Shown one piece after another: positions 39,891 to 48,524 of a DNA stretch of 64,000 nucleotides; position 1 is the stretch's first letter; each line of letters begins with the position of its first letter. The translations under genes and the position numbers were made by a program. This stretch comes from Elusimicrobiota bacterium (GTDB taxonomy: Bacteria > Elusimicrobiota > Elusimicrobia > FEN-1173). The notes beneath the pieces are model-generated. The model saw only the letters and a list, made by a program, of their open reading frames with translations. It did no database searches and was not told where the DNA came from. The stretch covers positions 992,001 to 1,056,000 of the forward strand of contig JADJJR010000001.1 in assembly GCA_016706425.1 (NCBI GenBank). The letters run 5' to 3'.

Positions 39891-41005
39891 ATTCCTTTTT
39901 ATTCGTGGCGGGGGATCCCTCGGGCGACGAACGGGCGGCCGAGGTGGTTCGGGAAATCAAGTCCCGCGATCCGGCTTGCCGGGTGACCGCCCTGGGCGGG
40001 CCGGCGCTCAAGGCCGCGGCCGACCGCTTCCTCTACGACTTGGTGGCGGAGAGCGTCATGGGGTTCTGGGAACCGCTCAAGAAGATCCCGCGTTTCTGGC
40101 GGATTTTGAACGGGGTGGTGCGTCCGGCCCTGCGCGAGGAGACGGGGGTGGTGGTCCCGACGGATTTTTACGGTTTCAACCGCCACGTGGCCGCGGCGGC
40201 CAAGGCGGCCGGGCGGCGGGTGGTCTACTACGTGAGTCCCCAGGTGTGGGCCAGCCGGCCCGGACGCATCGATGTGTTGAAAAAGGCGGTGGATCGCGTG
40301 CTGGTGATTTTTCCCTTTGAAGAGGCGTTGTACCGGGAGCGCGGCGTGCCCGTGACGTTTGTCGGGCATCCGTTGATCGACGCCCTGCCCCCGGCCGACC
40401 CCGACGCGCCGCTCAACGTGGAGGCGACCGTGGGCCTGTTGCCCGGCAGCCGACCCGGGGAGGTGCGCCGCCTGTTGCCCGTGATGCTCGAGGCGGCCGA
40501 GCGCTTGACGGCCGCGCGGCCGGGCTTGCGGTTCGTGCTGTTCGCGGCCTCCAGCCTGTCGAACGCGTTTTACGACGCGCTCCTCGGCGGCGCGCCCCGC
40601 CGGAACCTGTTCTTGGAGATGGTGCGCGACGAGGCCCATCGCCGGCGGCGGGGCCTCGACGCCGCGTTGGCCTGTTCCGGCACCGCCACGCTCGAGAACG
40701 CGCTTTTGGGAATCCCCACGGTGGTCGCCTACAAAACATCCTGGCCCACCTACCTGTTGGCCCGCCTGATCGTCCGCGTGAACCACATCGCGATGCCGAA
40801 CATCCTGGCGGGGCGGACGGTCATGCCCGAGCGCATTCAAGCCGCCGCCACGCCCGCCGCCCTGGCCGAGGCGTTGGCGCCTTTTTTGGACGATCCCGCC
40901 CGGCGACGGGCCAGCCGCCGGGAATTGATCGACATCCGCCGTTTGTTGGGCGGCGGGGGAGCGGCGGCGAGGGCGGCCCAGGCCCTGCGGGAGACCGCGG
41001 CGTGA
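39887..41005 (+). CDS. lpxB: Lipid-A-disaccharide synthase
   Basis: A 372-residue GT19 glycosyltransferase that condenses lipid X with UDP-diacylglucosamine. Family marks are FVAGDPSGDERAAEVV at the N terminus, MGFWEPLKKI, YYVSPQVWASRPGRI, GLLPGSRPGEVRRLLP and the donor-binding SGTATLENALLGIPTVVAY. GTG 39887 overlaps the upstream stop and its own stop overlaps msbA. It acts at the inner face of the cytoplasmic membrane. Confidence 0.97.
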   Translation: MNSFLFVAGDPSGDERAAEVVREIKSRDPACRVTALGGPALKAAADRFLYDLVAESVMGFWEPLKKIPRFWRILNGVVRPALREETGVVVPTDFYGFNRHVAAAAKAAGRRVVYYVSPQVWASRPGRIDVLKKAVDRVLVIFPFEEALYRERGVPVTFVGHPLIDALPPADPDAPLNVEATVGLLPGSRPGEVRRLLPVMLEAAERLTAARPGLRFVLFAASSLSNAFYDALLGGAPRRNLFLEMVRDEAHRRRRGLDAALACSGTATLENALLGIPTVVAYKTSWPTYLLARLIVRVNHIAMPNILAGRTVMPERIQAAATPAALAEALAPFLDDPARRRASRRELIDIRRLLGGGGAAARAAQALRETAA

Positions 41006-42798
41006 GCGGCATCAACGACGCGCCCCTGGGCCGCCGGCCCCTCGACGACAAGTCCAAACGCTCGGTTTCCCCCTGGGCCGTGACGAAACGGTTGTTGCCC
41101 TATTTCCGCCCCCATCGCGCGCGGCTCGTGTTGGCCTTGATCGCCATGGCTCTGGTGGCGGGGCTCACCGCGGGGTCCATGTGGATCCTGAAAAAAGTGA
41201 TCGACGAAGCGCTCATGGCGGGCGAACTGTCCACCCTGGCCAACGTGGTGGTCCTGGTGGTCATCCTCTATTTCGGCAAGGCCGTGCTCTCCTACGTGCA
41301 CGACTACGTGACGGCGTTCATCGGCCAGTCCATCGTCAAGCGCATTCGCAACGAGGCCTACGCCAACATCCACACGTTGTCCCTGGATTTTTACACGGGC
41401 ACCGATTCCGCGCGGGTCATCGCCCGCCTGACCAACGACGGCCAGCTCTTACAGAACGCCCTCACCAAAACCCCCGTCATGATCGTCCGCGACGGGTTGA
41501 CGGTGATCGCCCTGACCGGATTCCTGTTTTACCTTCACTGGAAATTCGCCCTGGTGTCTTTCACCCTGCTGCCTTTGTCCGGGATTCTGATCGCGCGGTT
41601 CGGCAAGAGCTTGCGAAAATCCGCCAAGTTGGGGCAGGCCAAGATGGCCGACCTCTACACCTTGATCCAGGAAACCATCAGCGGCGCGCCGGTGGTCAAG
41701 GCCTTCCAACGGGAGGATTACGAGAAAGAGCGGTTCGCCCGGGAAAACGAAGCCTACTTCCGCATTTACATGAAAAACGCGCGGGTGGAATCCCTCTCGA
41801 GCCCGGTCATGGAGTTCATCGGCGCCATCGGCATGGGGGTCATCCTGTGGTTCGGCGGGAAAGACGTCGTGGCCGGCGTGTGGACCACCGGCGCTTTTTT
41901 CGCTTTCGTGGGCAGCGCCCTTTCGCTTTTCCAACCCATCAAAAATTTTTCCCGGTCCAATTCCACGATCCAACTCGCCCTGGCCGGGGCGGAACGCATT
42001 TTCGATGTGACGGACGCCCGCCCGACGGTCCGGGAGCGGCCGGGCGCGATCGCCTTGCCGCCTTTCGCGGATCAAATTGAATTTGACCGCGTGTCCTTCG
42101 CCTACCGTCCCGATCAGCCCGTTTTGCGCGATGTGTCTTTGACCGTGCGACGGGGCGAGATCGTGGCCCTGGTCGGTCCCTCCGGGTCCGGCAAAACCAC
42201 GCTCTCCGCGTTGTTGCTCCGTTTCTACGATCCCACGGCCGGTTCGATCCGGGTGGACGGCCGGGACGTGCGGACGGCGACGTTTCAGAGCTTGCGTCGG
42301 CAAATCGGCCTGGTGACCCAGGAAACGTTGCTGTTCAACGACACCATCCGGGCCAACATCGGCTACGCCCGGGCGGAGGCCACCGAGGATGAAATCGTCG
42401 CCGCCGCCAAAGCGGCCAACGCCTGGGAGTTCATTCGCGACAAGCCCGAGGGCTTGGACACCTTGATCGGCGAACGGGGGCTCCTCCTCTCCGGGGGGCA
42501 GAAGCAACGGCTGGCGTTGGCGCGGGCGATCCTCAAGAACCCCCCGATCCTCGTGTTGGACGAGGCCACGAGCGCCCTCGACGCGCAATCGGAGAGGTTG
42601 GTGCAGGAGGCCGTGGAACGCTTGATGAAAAACCGCACCGTTTTTGTGATCGCGCACCGATTGGCAACCGTCAAGAACGCCAGCCGCATCGTCGTGTTGG
42701 AACATGGGCAAATCGCCGAGATGGGCAACCACGCCGAGCTGTTGGCCAAAGACGGTATTTACAAACGGCTCACCGAACTTCAAATTCTGGAGAAATAA
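41002..42798 (+). CDS. msbA: Lipid A flippase, MsbA-type ABC transporter
   Basis: A 598-residue half-transporter. Six membrane helices (about residues 40-335) precede an ATPase with Walker A GPSGSGKTT (about 392), Q-loop GLVTQET, signature LSGGQKQR (about 497), Walker B ILVLDEATSAL (about 516) and the switch His in VIAHRLATV. It flips core-lipid A across the inner membrane; the assignment rests on its place directly after lpxB plus the family. GTG 41002 overlaps the lpxB stop, and its TAA shares one base with the ZIP gene's ATG. Confidence 0.93.
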   Translation: MSGINDAPLGRRPLDDKSKRSVSPWAVTKRLLPYFRPHRARLVLALIAMALVAGLTAGSMWILKKVIDEALMAGELSTLANVVVLVVILYFGKAVLSYVHDYVTAFIGQSIVKRIRNEAYANIHTLSLDFYTGTDSARVIARLTNDGQLLQNALTKTPVMIVRDGLTVIALTGFLFYLHWKFALVSFTLLPLSGILIARFGKSLRKSAKLGQAKMADLYTLIQETISGAPVVKAFQREDYEKERFARENEAYFRIYMKNARVESLSSPVMEFIGAIGMGVILWFGGKDVVAGVWTTGAFFAFVGSALSLFQPIKNFSRSNSTIQLALAGAERIFDVTDARPTVRERPGAIALPPFADQIEFDRVSFAYRPDQPVLRDVSLTVRRGEIVALVGPSGSGKTTLSALLLRFYDPTAGSIRVDGRDVRTATFQSLRRQIGLVTQETLLFNDTIRANIGYARAEATEDEIVAAAKAANAWEFIRDKPEGLDTLIGERGLLLSGGQKQRLALARAILKNPPILVLDEATSALDAQSERLVQEAVERLMKNRTVFVIAHRLATVKNASRIVVLEHGQIAEMGNHAELLAKDGIYKRLTELQILEK

Positions 42799-43514
42799 TG
42801 GTCCCGTTCCTTTACGCCCTGGCTTCCGTCGCCGCCACCTGGTTGGGGGGGGTCGTCATCCTGCGGCGGAAAAACTGGGCGGAACGAAACCTTTGGCGCG
42901 TGCTCGCCTTCGGGAGCGGGCTTTTGCTCGCCATGACGTTTTTGCATCTGTTGCCCGAGGCCTGGGAACTGAATCCGCGCTGGGCGGGGGGGTCCGTCGT
43001 GGCCGCCTTGGTCCTCCTGTTCATCGTGGAATCGTTCACCGTTGTCCACGCCTGCGGGGAGGTGGCGGAGCCCTGCCACGTCCACCGGGTGGGTTACGGG
43101 GCCCTGGCGGCGTTGTTCGTTCACAGCTTGGCGGACGGTCTGGCCATCGCGTTTTCGTTCCTGTCCTCCCAACCCCTGGGTGTCGCCGTGGCGTCGGCGG
43201 TCACCGTTCACAAGTTTTCCGACGGTATGACCCTGTCGTCCCTCTTTTTGGGGGCCGGGCATCCCAAGGCGCGCGCCCGGGCCTTGGTGGGGGTCCTGGC
43301 CCTGGCCACGCCGCTGGGGGTGGCCTTGGGTTCGTTCGGGGGCGAGGGCCTCGGCGGGACGACTCTCGCGGTGCTGTTGGGGTTTGCGGCGGGCGGGTTT
43401 TTGTACGTCAGCATGGCGGACGTTTTGCCGCGCATCCACAGGAGCCGCGACCCCTGGTGCTGGGCCCTGCTGGTGGCCGGCGTCGGGGCGGCGGTCCTCC
43501 TGCCGCACCCATGA
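42798..43514 (+). CDS. ZIP-family divalent metal transporter
   Basis: A 238-residue protein with about seven or eight membrane helices. The metal-binding helices carry HLLPEA (helix 2), VHSLADGLAIAFSF (helix 4) and VHKFSDGMTLSSLF (helix 5), the ZIP signature with His and Asp ligands. A His/Cys loop (CGEVAEPCHVH, about residues 83-93) lies between helices 3 and 4. It probably imports zinc or iron, which could supply zinc to LpxC encoded in the same operon; that link is inference. ATG 42798 shares a base with the msbA stop, and thiS overlaps its end. Confidence 0.88.
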   Translation: MVPFLYALASVAATWLGGVVILRRKNWAERNLWRVLAFGSGLLLAMTFLHLLPEAWELNPRWAGGSVVAALVLLFIVESFTVVHACGEVAEPCHVHRVGYGALAALFVHSLADGLAIAFSFLSSQPLGVAVASAVTVHKFSDGMTLSSLFLGAGHPKARARALVGVLALATPLGVALGSFGGEGLGGTTLAVLLGFAAGGFLYVSMADVLPRIHRSRDPWCWALLVAGVGAAVLLPHP

Positions 43515-43711
43515 AGATCACGTTGAACGGCGAAGCCCGCGAGGTCGCCGAGGGGACCACCGTGGCCGGGCTCGTTCAGGTCCTGGGGTTGGCGACGGGC
43601 CGGGTCGCCGCGGAAGTCAACGGCGACATTGTTCGGCGGGCCGACCACGCGGCCGCGGTTCTGCGCGCGGGGGACGTGGTGGAGATCGTCCAGATGATCG
43701 GCGGGGGATAG
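43511..43711 (+). CDS. thiS: Sulfur carrier protein ThiS
   Basis: A 66-residue ubiquitin-fold protein that carries sulfur as a C-terminal thiocarboxylate for thiazole synthesis. It starts MKITLNGEAREVAEG and ends IVQMIGGG, with the required C-terminal Gly-Gly. ATG 43511 overlaps the end of the ZIP transporter gene by 4 nt. thiG follows after 52 nt; thiF and thiO/thiH are not in the window. Confidence 0.93.
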   Translation: MKITLNGEAREVAEGTTVAGLVQVLGLATGRVAAEVNGDIVRRADHAAAVLRAGDVVEIVQMIGGG

Positions 43712-43763
43712 TGCCGAGGCTTTCCAAAAAGATTGTTTGCGAGATCGCACGAAGGGGGAAAAT

Positions 43764-44543
43764 ATGGAAACGGATTTGATTGTCGCCGGGCGGAGAATGT
43801 CCTCCCGCTTGATTGTCGGCACGGGGAAATACAAGACCCCGGAAGTCATGGAAGCGGCCCTGCGGGCCTCAGGAGCGGAGATGGTGACCGTGGCCATTCG
43901 CCGCGTGAATTTGAACGACCGGGGGAACGACGCCTTTTGGACCCACCTGCCGAAGAACATGGTGGTCTTGCCCAACACCGCCGGTTGCTACAACACGGCG
44001 GACGCGGTGCGGGTGTCCCGCCTGGCGCGGGAGGTCCTCGACACCCCCTTGATCAAATTGGAGGTTTTGGGGGACCCGAAGACCCTTTTGCCCGACACCC
44101 ACGCCCTTTTGGAGGCCACCGCGATTTTGGTTAAGGAGGGTTTTCAGGTGTTGGCCTACACGAACGACGACCCCATTCTCGCCAAACGCCTGGAAGAGGC
44201 GGGCGTGGCCGCGGTCATGCCCCTGGCCGCCCCGATCGGATCCGGACGCGGCATTCAAAATCCGATCAACATCCAGTTCCTTCGGGAATCCGTCCGCACC
44301 GTGCCCGTGATCGTCGACGCCGGGGTGGGAACCGCCTCGGACGCGGCGGTGGCCATGGAACTGGGGGTCGACGGGGTGCTCATGAACACCGCGATCGCCG
44401 AGGCCACCGACCCCGTTCTCATGGCCGAGGCCATGAAATGGGGGGTCCAGGCGGGACGCGCCGCCTTCATGGCCGGGCGCATGCCCCGCCGGGAATACGC
44501 GGCGCCGTCGTCGCCCGTGGCCGGCGTCGTGGGGGCGAAATGA
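43764..44543 (+). CDS. thiG: Thiazole synthase
   Basis: A 259-residue TIM-barrel enzyme that forms the thiamine thiazole from DXP, ThiS thiocarboxylate and dehydroglycine. The Schiff-base Lys lies in LIKLEVLGDPKTLLPD; VGTGKYKTPEVMEAAL, NTAGCYNTADAVR and VDAGVGTASDAAVAMELG are typical. ATG 43764 is chosen for the AGGGGGA Shine-Dalgarno (43753-43759); an in-frame ATG at 43737 is less well placed. The stop overlaps the outer-membrane gene that follows. No TPP riboswitch is seen before this pair. Confidence 0.97.
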   Translation: METDLIVAGRRMSSRLIVGTGKYKTPEVMEAALRASGAEMVTVAIRRVNLNDRGNDAFWTHLPKNMVVLPNTAGCYNTADAVRVSRLAREVLDTPLIKLEVLGDPKTLLPDTHALLEATAILVKEGFQVLAYTNDDPILAKRLEEAGVAAVMPLAAPIGSGRGIQNPINIQFLRESVRTVPVIVDAGVGTASDAAVAMELGVDGVLMNTAIAEATDPVLMAEAMKWGVQAGRAAFMAGRMPRREYAAPSSPVAGVVGAK

Positions 44544-45559
44544 GGCGGGCCGCCTTTTTCACCGCGCTCCTGCTTTTGACGGTGTCGGCCGTTCGGGCGA
44601 AACCCCGCTCGGGCCTCGCGTCCTCGGACTTTCTCGCCAAGCCCGTCGGCGCTCGCTACGTCGGCCTGGGGTTGGCCGGCCTGGCCGTTTCGGGTTCGCC
44701 CCAGGCTTACCTTTACAACCCCGCCGCTTTGCAGGATATGACCACGAGCGGGTTGGCCGTCGATTTTCAGGTGGCGAACCAATCGAAGCTCCCCACGGAG
44801 GCGGTGCTTAACGCTTCCTCCCTTCGCGGGAAAAAATTGACTTCGATCGCTTTCGCCGGCCCCCAGCGGGCGGTTTTTTTCCGCCCCCTGACGTCGTTCG
44901 ATGATTTCACGATCACCGACACCCTGGACCCGGCCAACAATTTTCGGCGCAGTCAGGCCCGGGTGAACCAGTTCGGAATCAGCGCGGCTCAAAAAGCGGA
45001 GAAGGGGTACGCGTTGGGAATGAATTTGTCCTACCTCAACGCCCAGCGCGGCATCGCCGTGGCGGAGACCGGTCAACCGCCCGAACTGCAACTGGGCAGC
45101 GGCAACGGGTTCGCCCTCGATTTCGGTTTCCGGGATCAGCGGGACTACGTGGTCTACGGAATTTCCCTCATGAATCTGCCCGGCCTCATCTACTGGGACG
45201 AGTTCAAGACCGATCAGTTGCCCACCGTGGCGCGGGCCGGATTTGGGTTTCAGCCCGGACCCGCCTTCGCTTTTTACACCGATTACGAAAAGCGTTATTA
45301 CCCGGAAACCAAAGAGGATCCCGACCTCTGGCATTTCGGACTGGAACTGGCCTTCGCGCGCTGGCTGGTCCTGCGGGGGGGCTCGGAAAGTTCGGACTTC
45401 AACGACCGGAACAAGACGAATTACGCCTGGGGATTTTCCGTGGCGACCGCGCGCCAGCACACCCTGGACGTCGCGACCCGGGTGGTTCGCGTCAACCAAA
45501 AGTCCGTGAACGAATATTACGTGAGCCTGAACTGGCCCCTGGCCACGGAAAAGAAATAA
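44540..45559 (+). CDS. PorV/PorQ-like outer-membrane beta-barrel protein
   Basis: A 339-residue protein with a signal peptide (about residues 1-20, cleavage after VRA). The mature N terminus GARYVGLGLAGLAVSGSPQA and YLYNPAAL matches the conserved start of the PorV/UPF0164/FadL-like group, followed by alternating hydrophobic strands up to a C-terminal YYVSLNWPL strand. Such proteins are outer-membrane barrels; PorV shuttles type IX cargo in Bacteroidetes, but no other type IX gene is present here. ATG 44540 overlaps thiG by ATGA. It is the last gene of the lipid A transcription unit. Confidence 0.82.
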   Translation: MRRAAFFTALLLLTVSAVRAKPRSGLASSDFLAKPVGARYVGLGLAGLAVSGSPQAYLYNPAALQDMTTSGLAVDFQVANQSKLPTEAVLNASSLRGKKLTSIAFAGPQRAVFFRPLTSFDDFTITDTLDPANNFRRSQARVNQFGISAAQKAEKGYALGMNLSYLNAQRGIAVAETGQPPELQLGSGNGFALDFGFRDQRDYVVYGISLMNLPGLIYWDEFKTDQLPTVARAGFGFQPGPAFAFYTDYEKRYYPETKEDPDLWHFGLELAFARWLVLRGGSESSDFNDRNKTNYAWGFSVATARQHTLDVATRVVRVNQKSVNEYYVSLNWPLATEKK

Positions 45560-45591
45560 AAAACCCCCGCCGCGCGGCGCGCGACGGGGGT
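45558..45591 (-). terminator. Terminator of rpmB (minus strand), shared with the plus-strand operon
   Basis: On the minus strand ACCCCCG (45591-45585) pairs with CGGGGGT (45569-45563), with further GC pairing in the loop, and is followed by six T (45563-45558). On the plus strand the same stem lies just after the PorV-like gene but has only a delayed T run at 45601-45606, so it is a weaker terminator there. Confidence 0.85.
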
Positions 45592-45605
45592 GGGGGATAA
45601 GTTTT

Positions 45606-45797
45606 TTAGGCCGCTTTCTTGATTTTGCCCGACCGCAGGCAAGTCGTGCAAACATATTGGCGCTTGGCGCCGGAGGCGGTTTTGACCTTCACCCGCTGTA
45701 GGTTGGGGGAAAAGCGACGGTTGGTTTTCCGGTGGGAGTGGCTGATGGACTTCCCCATCCGGACGCCTTTGTCGCAAACGGTGCAACGGTAAGCCAT
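45606..45797 (-). CDS. rpmB: 50S ribosomal protein L28
   Basis: A 63-residue L28 of the zinc-binding type: Cys5/Cys8 (CTVC) and Cys50/Cys53 (CTTC). The core SHSHRKTNRRFSPNLQRV is diagnostic. ATG 45797 is preceded by GAGGAGAT on the minus strand. It is one of only two minus-strand genes in the window and is monocistronic, with its own promoter (45848-45856) and terminator. Confidence 0.97.
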   Translation of the reverse strand: MAYRCTVCDKGVRMGKSISHSHRKTNRRFSPNLQRVKVKTASGAKRQYVCTTCLRSGKIKKAA

Positions 45798-45847
45798 AAA
45801 ATCTCCTCGCGCGCGGAACCCGCGCGCCCACGTCGTTTATTTCTAAA

Positions 45848-45856
45848 ATAATACCA
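45848..45856 (-). promoter_or_regulatory. Extended -10 promoter of rpmB
   Basis: On the minus strand the sequence reads TGGTATTAT (TG-G-TATTAT), identical to the element before the HD-GYP gene at 11022-11030. It lies 50 nt before the rpmB start and within 3 nt of the divergent recG start codon. Confidence 0.6.
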
Positions 45857-45858
45857 CT

Positions 45859-47967
45859 TTGACCATCGATCCGCAAACACGACGCTCCGCCGGTCCGTTG
45901 GCCCTGGAGACCCCGCTTCAGTACCTGAAGGGTGTCGGCCCGGCCCGCGCCAAGGCCTTGGCCAAGCTGGGGCTGGTCGCGGTGGGGGATTTGTTGTGGC
46001 ACCTTCCGCGCTCCCACGAAGACCGCCGCCTGGGGCCGCCCGCCCTGTGGGGGCCGCCCGGAGCCCCGGTGGCCCGCGCGGGGGTGGTGTCCCATTACGA
46101 AACGGCGTCGGCGGGGAAAAACCTGGTCATCGGTCGCGCGTTGATCGCCGGCGACGGCCCCCCGTTCGAGGCCCTGTGGTTCCGTCGCCGCAGTTACCGC
46201 TACGACGCTCTCGCTCCCCTGGAAAAGAAATTGACGCCCGGCGCGCGGGTGGCGGTCTACGGGCCCTGGCAACGGGGTCCGCGGGGGCCCGAGATCCGGG
46301 TGGAGGATCACACGTTTCCGACCGGGGAGACCTCGCCGCACATGGACCGCTGGGTGCCGGTCTACGACTTGACGGCCGGGGTGGACGGCGCACTGCTCCG
46401 TCGATTGGTCTGGTCGGCCCTGGAGGTCGTCGACCGCGTGGAGGACCCCCTGCCGGAGTCCCTGCGGGCGGCGTGGGGTTTTCCGGGTCTCGCGGCGGCG
46501 CTGCGGGACTATCATTTTCCCGTCGATCCGGCGCGGCGCGCGGCCGCCCGCCGACGGTTGGCGTTTGACGAGTTCTTTATGTTGGAGTTGGCCCTCGCCC
46601 GCGCCCGGGAACGCCGCCGCCGCGGTCCCCCGTCTCCCGTGTGCGCGGCCAACCGCTCCCTCTTGAGCCCGTTCCGCGCCCGCCTGGGGTTCGATTTCAC
46701 CCCGGCGCAAAAAAAAGTGATCAACGAGATTTTCGACGACATGGGCCGCCCGGAGCCCATGAACCGCCTGCTCATGGGCGATGTGGGGTCGGGGAAAACC
46801 GTGGTCGCGGTGGCGGCCCTGCTGCTGGCCGTGGAGAGCGGCCACCAGGCCGCGCTTTTGGCGCCCACGGAAATTTTGGCCGAACAGCACGCCCTCGGGT
46901 TGTCGCGTTGGCTCGAGGGACTGGGCGTTCGTTGGGCCCTGTTGCGGGGGGGCGGTTCGCCGTCCCAAAAAAAGAAGGACAAGGCGGCCTTGGCCGCCGG
47001 TGAAATCCAGATCGCCATCGGCACCCACGCGTTGCTCGAGGGGGACGTCGCGTTCAAGGACCTGGGCGTCGCCGTGATCGACGAGCAACACCGGTTCGGG
47101 GTGGCCCAACGCGCGGCGTTGGGGGCCAAAGGGCGCTCGCCCCACACCCTCCTGATGACCGCCACCCCGATTCCCCGCACCCTCGCCATGACGGTGTACG
47201 GGGATCTGTCGGTCTCGGTGATCGTGGGGCGTCCTCCCGGCCGGGGGCCCGTCCGCACCGCGCGGGCCACGGAAGGGGAGGCGTGGGCCGCCGTGTCGCG
47301 GGCGCTGGCCGCGGGCCGCCAAGCCTACGTCGTGTTTCCTTTGATTGAAGAATCGGAAAAGTCGGACCTGCGGGCCGTCGTCGAGGGTTGGAACCGCCTG
47401 CGCGCCCTTTTTCCCGACCGCGCCGTGGGCCTTTTGCACGGTCGGATGAAGTCCGAGGAAAAAGCGCGCGCGATGGCGGACTTTTCCGCCGGCCGACTCC
47501 ACGTCCTCGCGGCGACCCCGGTCATCGAGGTGGGCATCGACGTTCCCAACGCGACGGCGCTTGTGGTCATGAACGCCGAACGGTTCGGTCTGGCCCAATT
47601 GCATCAACTGCGGGGGCGGGTGGGGCGGGGCGCCCACGCCTCGGACTGTTTGTTGGTGTCCCGGGCCGGGGGGGACGCGGCGGAGCGCCTCGCGCTCCTG
47701 TGCCGAACAAACGATGGTTTTGTTTTGGCGGAGGAGGATTTAAAGCGCCGGGGTCCCGGGGAAGTCTTGGGCGAGGCGCAACACGGGTTGCCCGATTTCC
47801 GCGCGGGCCATTTGGTCACCGACGGTCCGTTGATCGAGGAGGCGCGGGCCCGCGCGTTCGCGTTGCTCGCCGAGGACCCGGGGCTCGCTCGCGCGGAGAA
47901 CGCCGTTTTGGCGGCCCATTTGCAACGGCGTTTCGGGGCGCGGTGGCACCTGGGCCGGGTGGCGTGA
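45859..47967 (+). CDS. recG: ATP-dependent DNA helicase RecG
   Basis: A 702-residue RecG, which remodels stalled forks and Holliday junctions. The wedge domain (about residues 15-250) starts with PLQYLKGVGPARAKALAKLG. The helicase part shows Walker A GDVGSGKT (about 308), IDEQHRFGVAQR (the DExH box, about 408), TATPIPRTLAM and VATPVIEVGIDVP-like motif V, ending with QLRGRVGRG. TTG 45859 is the furthest plausible start, without a Shine-Dalgarno; a -10-like TAAAAT (45844-45849) lies 9 nt before it. TTG 45898 is an alternative. Confidence 0.94.
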   Translation: MTIDPQTRRSAGPLALETPLQYLKGVGPARAKALAKLGLVAVGDLLWHLPRSHEDRRLGPPALWGPPGAPVARAGVVSHYETASAGKNLVIGRALIAGDGPPFEALWFRRRSYRYDALAPLEKKLTPGARVAVYGPWQRGPRGPEIRVEDHTFPTGETSPHMDRWVPVYDLTAGVDGALLRRLVWSALEVVDRVEDPLPESLRAAWGFPGLAAALRDYHFPVDPARRAAARRRLAFDEFFMLELALARARERRRRGPPSPVCAANRSLLSPFRARLGFDFTPAQKKVINEIFDDMGRPEPMNRLLMGDVGSGKTVVAVAALLLAVESGHQAALLAPTEILAEQHALGLSRWLEGLGVRWALLRGGGSPSQKKKDKAALAAGEIQIAIGTHALLEGDVAFKDLGVAVIDEQHRFGVAQRAALGAKGRSPHTLLMTATPIPRTLAMTVYGDLSVSVIVGRPPGRGPVRTARATEGEAWAAVSRALAAGRQAYVVFPLIEESEKSDLRAVVEGWNRLRALFPDRAVGLLHGRMKSEEKARAMADFSAGRLHVLAATPVIEVGIDVPNATALVVMNAERFGLAQLHQLRGRVGRGAHASDCLLVSRAGGDAAERLALLCRTNDGFVLAEEDLKRRGPGEVLGEAQHGLPDFRAGHLVTDGPLIEEARARAFALLAEDPGLARAENAVLAAHLQRRFGARWHLGRVA

Positions 47968-47972
47968 CGCCG

Positions 47973-48001
47973 TTGACAGACGCCCCCCGGGGATCTAGAA
48001 T
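47973..48001 (+). promoter_or_regulatory. Consensus promoter, leaderless coaD
   Basis: TTGACA (47973-47978), a 17-nt spacer and TAGAAT (47996-48001) form a near-perfect sigma-70 promoter. The coaD ATG (48008) starts 7 nt after the -10 box, the normal position of the first transcribed base, so the mRNA should begin at the A of ATG. Confidence 0.8.
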
Positions 48002-48007
48002 GCCGTC

Positions 48008-48511
48008 ATGACATCGACGGGGCGGCGGGTGGTGTATCCGGGCAGTTTCGACCCGGTCACGAACGGGCATTTGGACATGGTGTGCCGGGCGTGCCAAATG
48101 TTCGACCACGTGACGGTGGCGGTGTCGGCGAACCGCGCCAAGAACCCCCTGTTCTCCATCCCCGAACGGTTGGACATGCTCAACACCGTCCTGGCGCCGG
48201 TCATCAAAAGCGGTCGGGTGGACGTGGACACCTTCGACGGCCTGCTCGTCGATTACTGCCGCAAAAAGGGCGCGGTCGCCGTGGCGCGCGGGCTGCGCGC
48301 CCTCTCCGATTTCGAGTACGAATTTCAAATGGCCCTCATGAACCGACACCTCGCGCCGGAACTCGAAACCGTCTTCATGATGTCCGATGAAAAATACACC
48401 TACCTCTCGTCCACCCTTCTCAAAGACGTGGTGCGTTTGGGCGGCGACGTGGCGCGGTTCGTGCCCGCCGCCATCGCCGGGCGCATCCAGCGAAAGTTGA
48501 CCTCGGCGTGA
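48008..48511 (+). CDS. coaD: Phosphopantetheine adenylyltransferase
   Basis: A 167-residue nucleotidyltransferase that makes dephospho-CoA from 4'-phosphopantetheine and ATP. The (T/H)xGH motif is in GSFDPVTNGHLD, the second site in VARGLRALSDFEYE and the SSTLLKD loop near residue 138. ATG 48008 is the only start before the YPGSFDP strand. It begins a probable transcript with pta and the pilB-pilT genes. CoA made here feeds directly into the acetyl-CoA used by Pta. Confidence 0.96.
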   Translation: MTSTGRRVVYPGSFDPVTNGHLDMVCRACQMFDHVTVAVSANRAKNPLFSIPERLDMLNTVLAPVIKSGRVDVDTFDGLLVDYCRKKGAVAVARGLRALSDFEYEFQMALMNRHLAPELETVFMMSDEKYTYLSSTLLKDVVRLGGDVARFVPAAIAGRIQRKLTSA

Positions 48512-48524
48512 CCGCGCGGGCGCG

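Noticed and set aside
43712..43763. TPP riboswitch before thiG
   Set aside because: The 52-nt gap is too short and lacks the conserved THI-box sequence.
44540..45559. Type IX secretion locus suggested by the PorV-like protein
   Set aside because: No other Por/Spr/Gld component is present, and PorV-like barrels occur in bacteria without type IX secretion.
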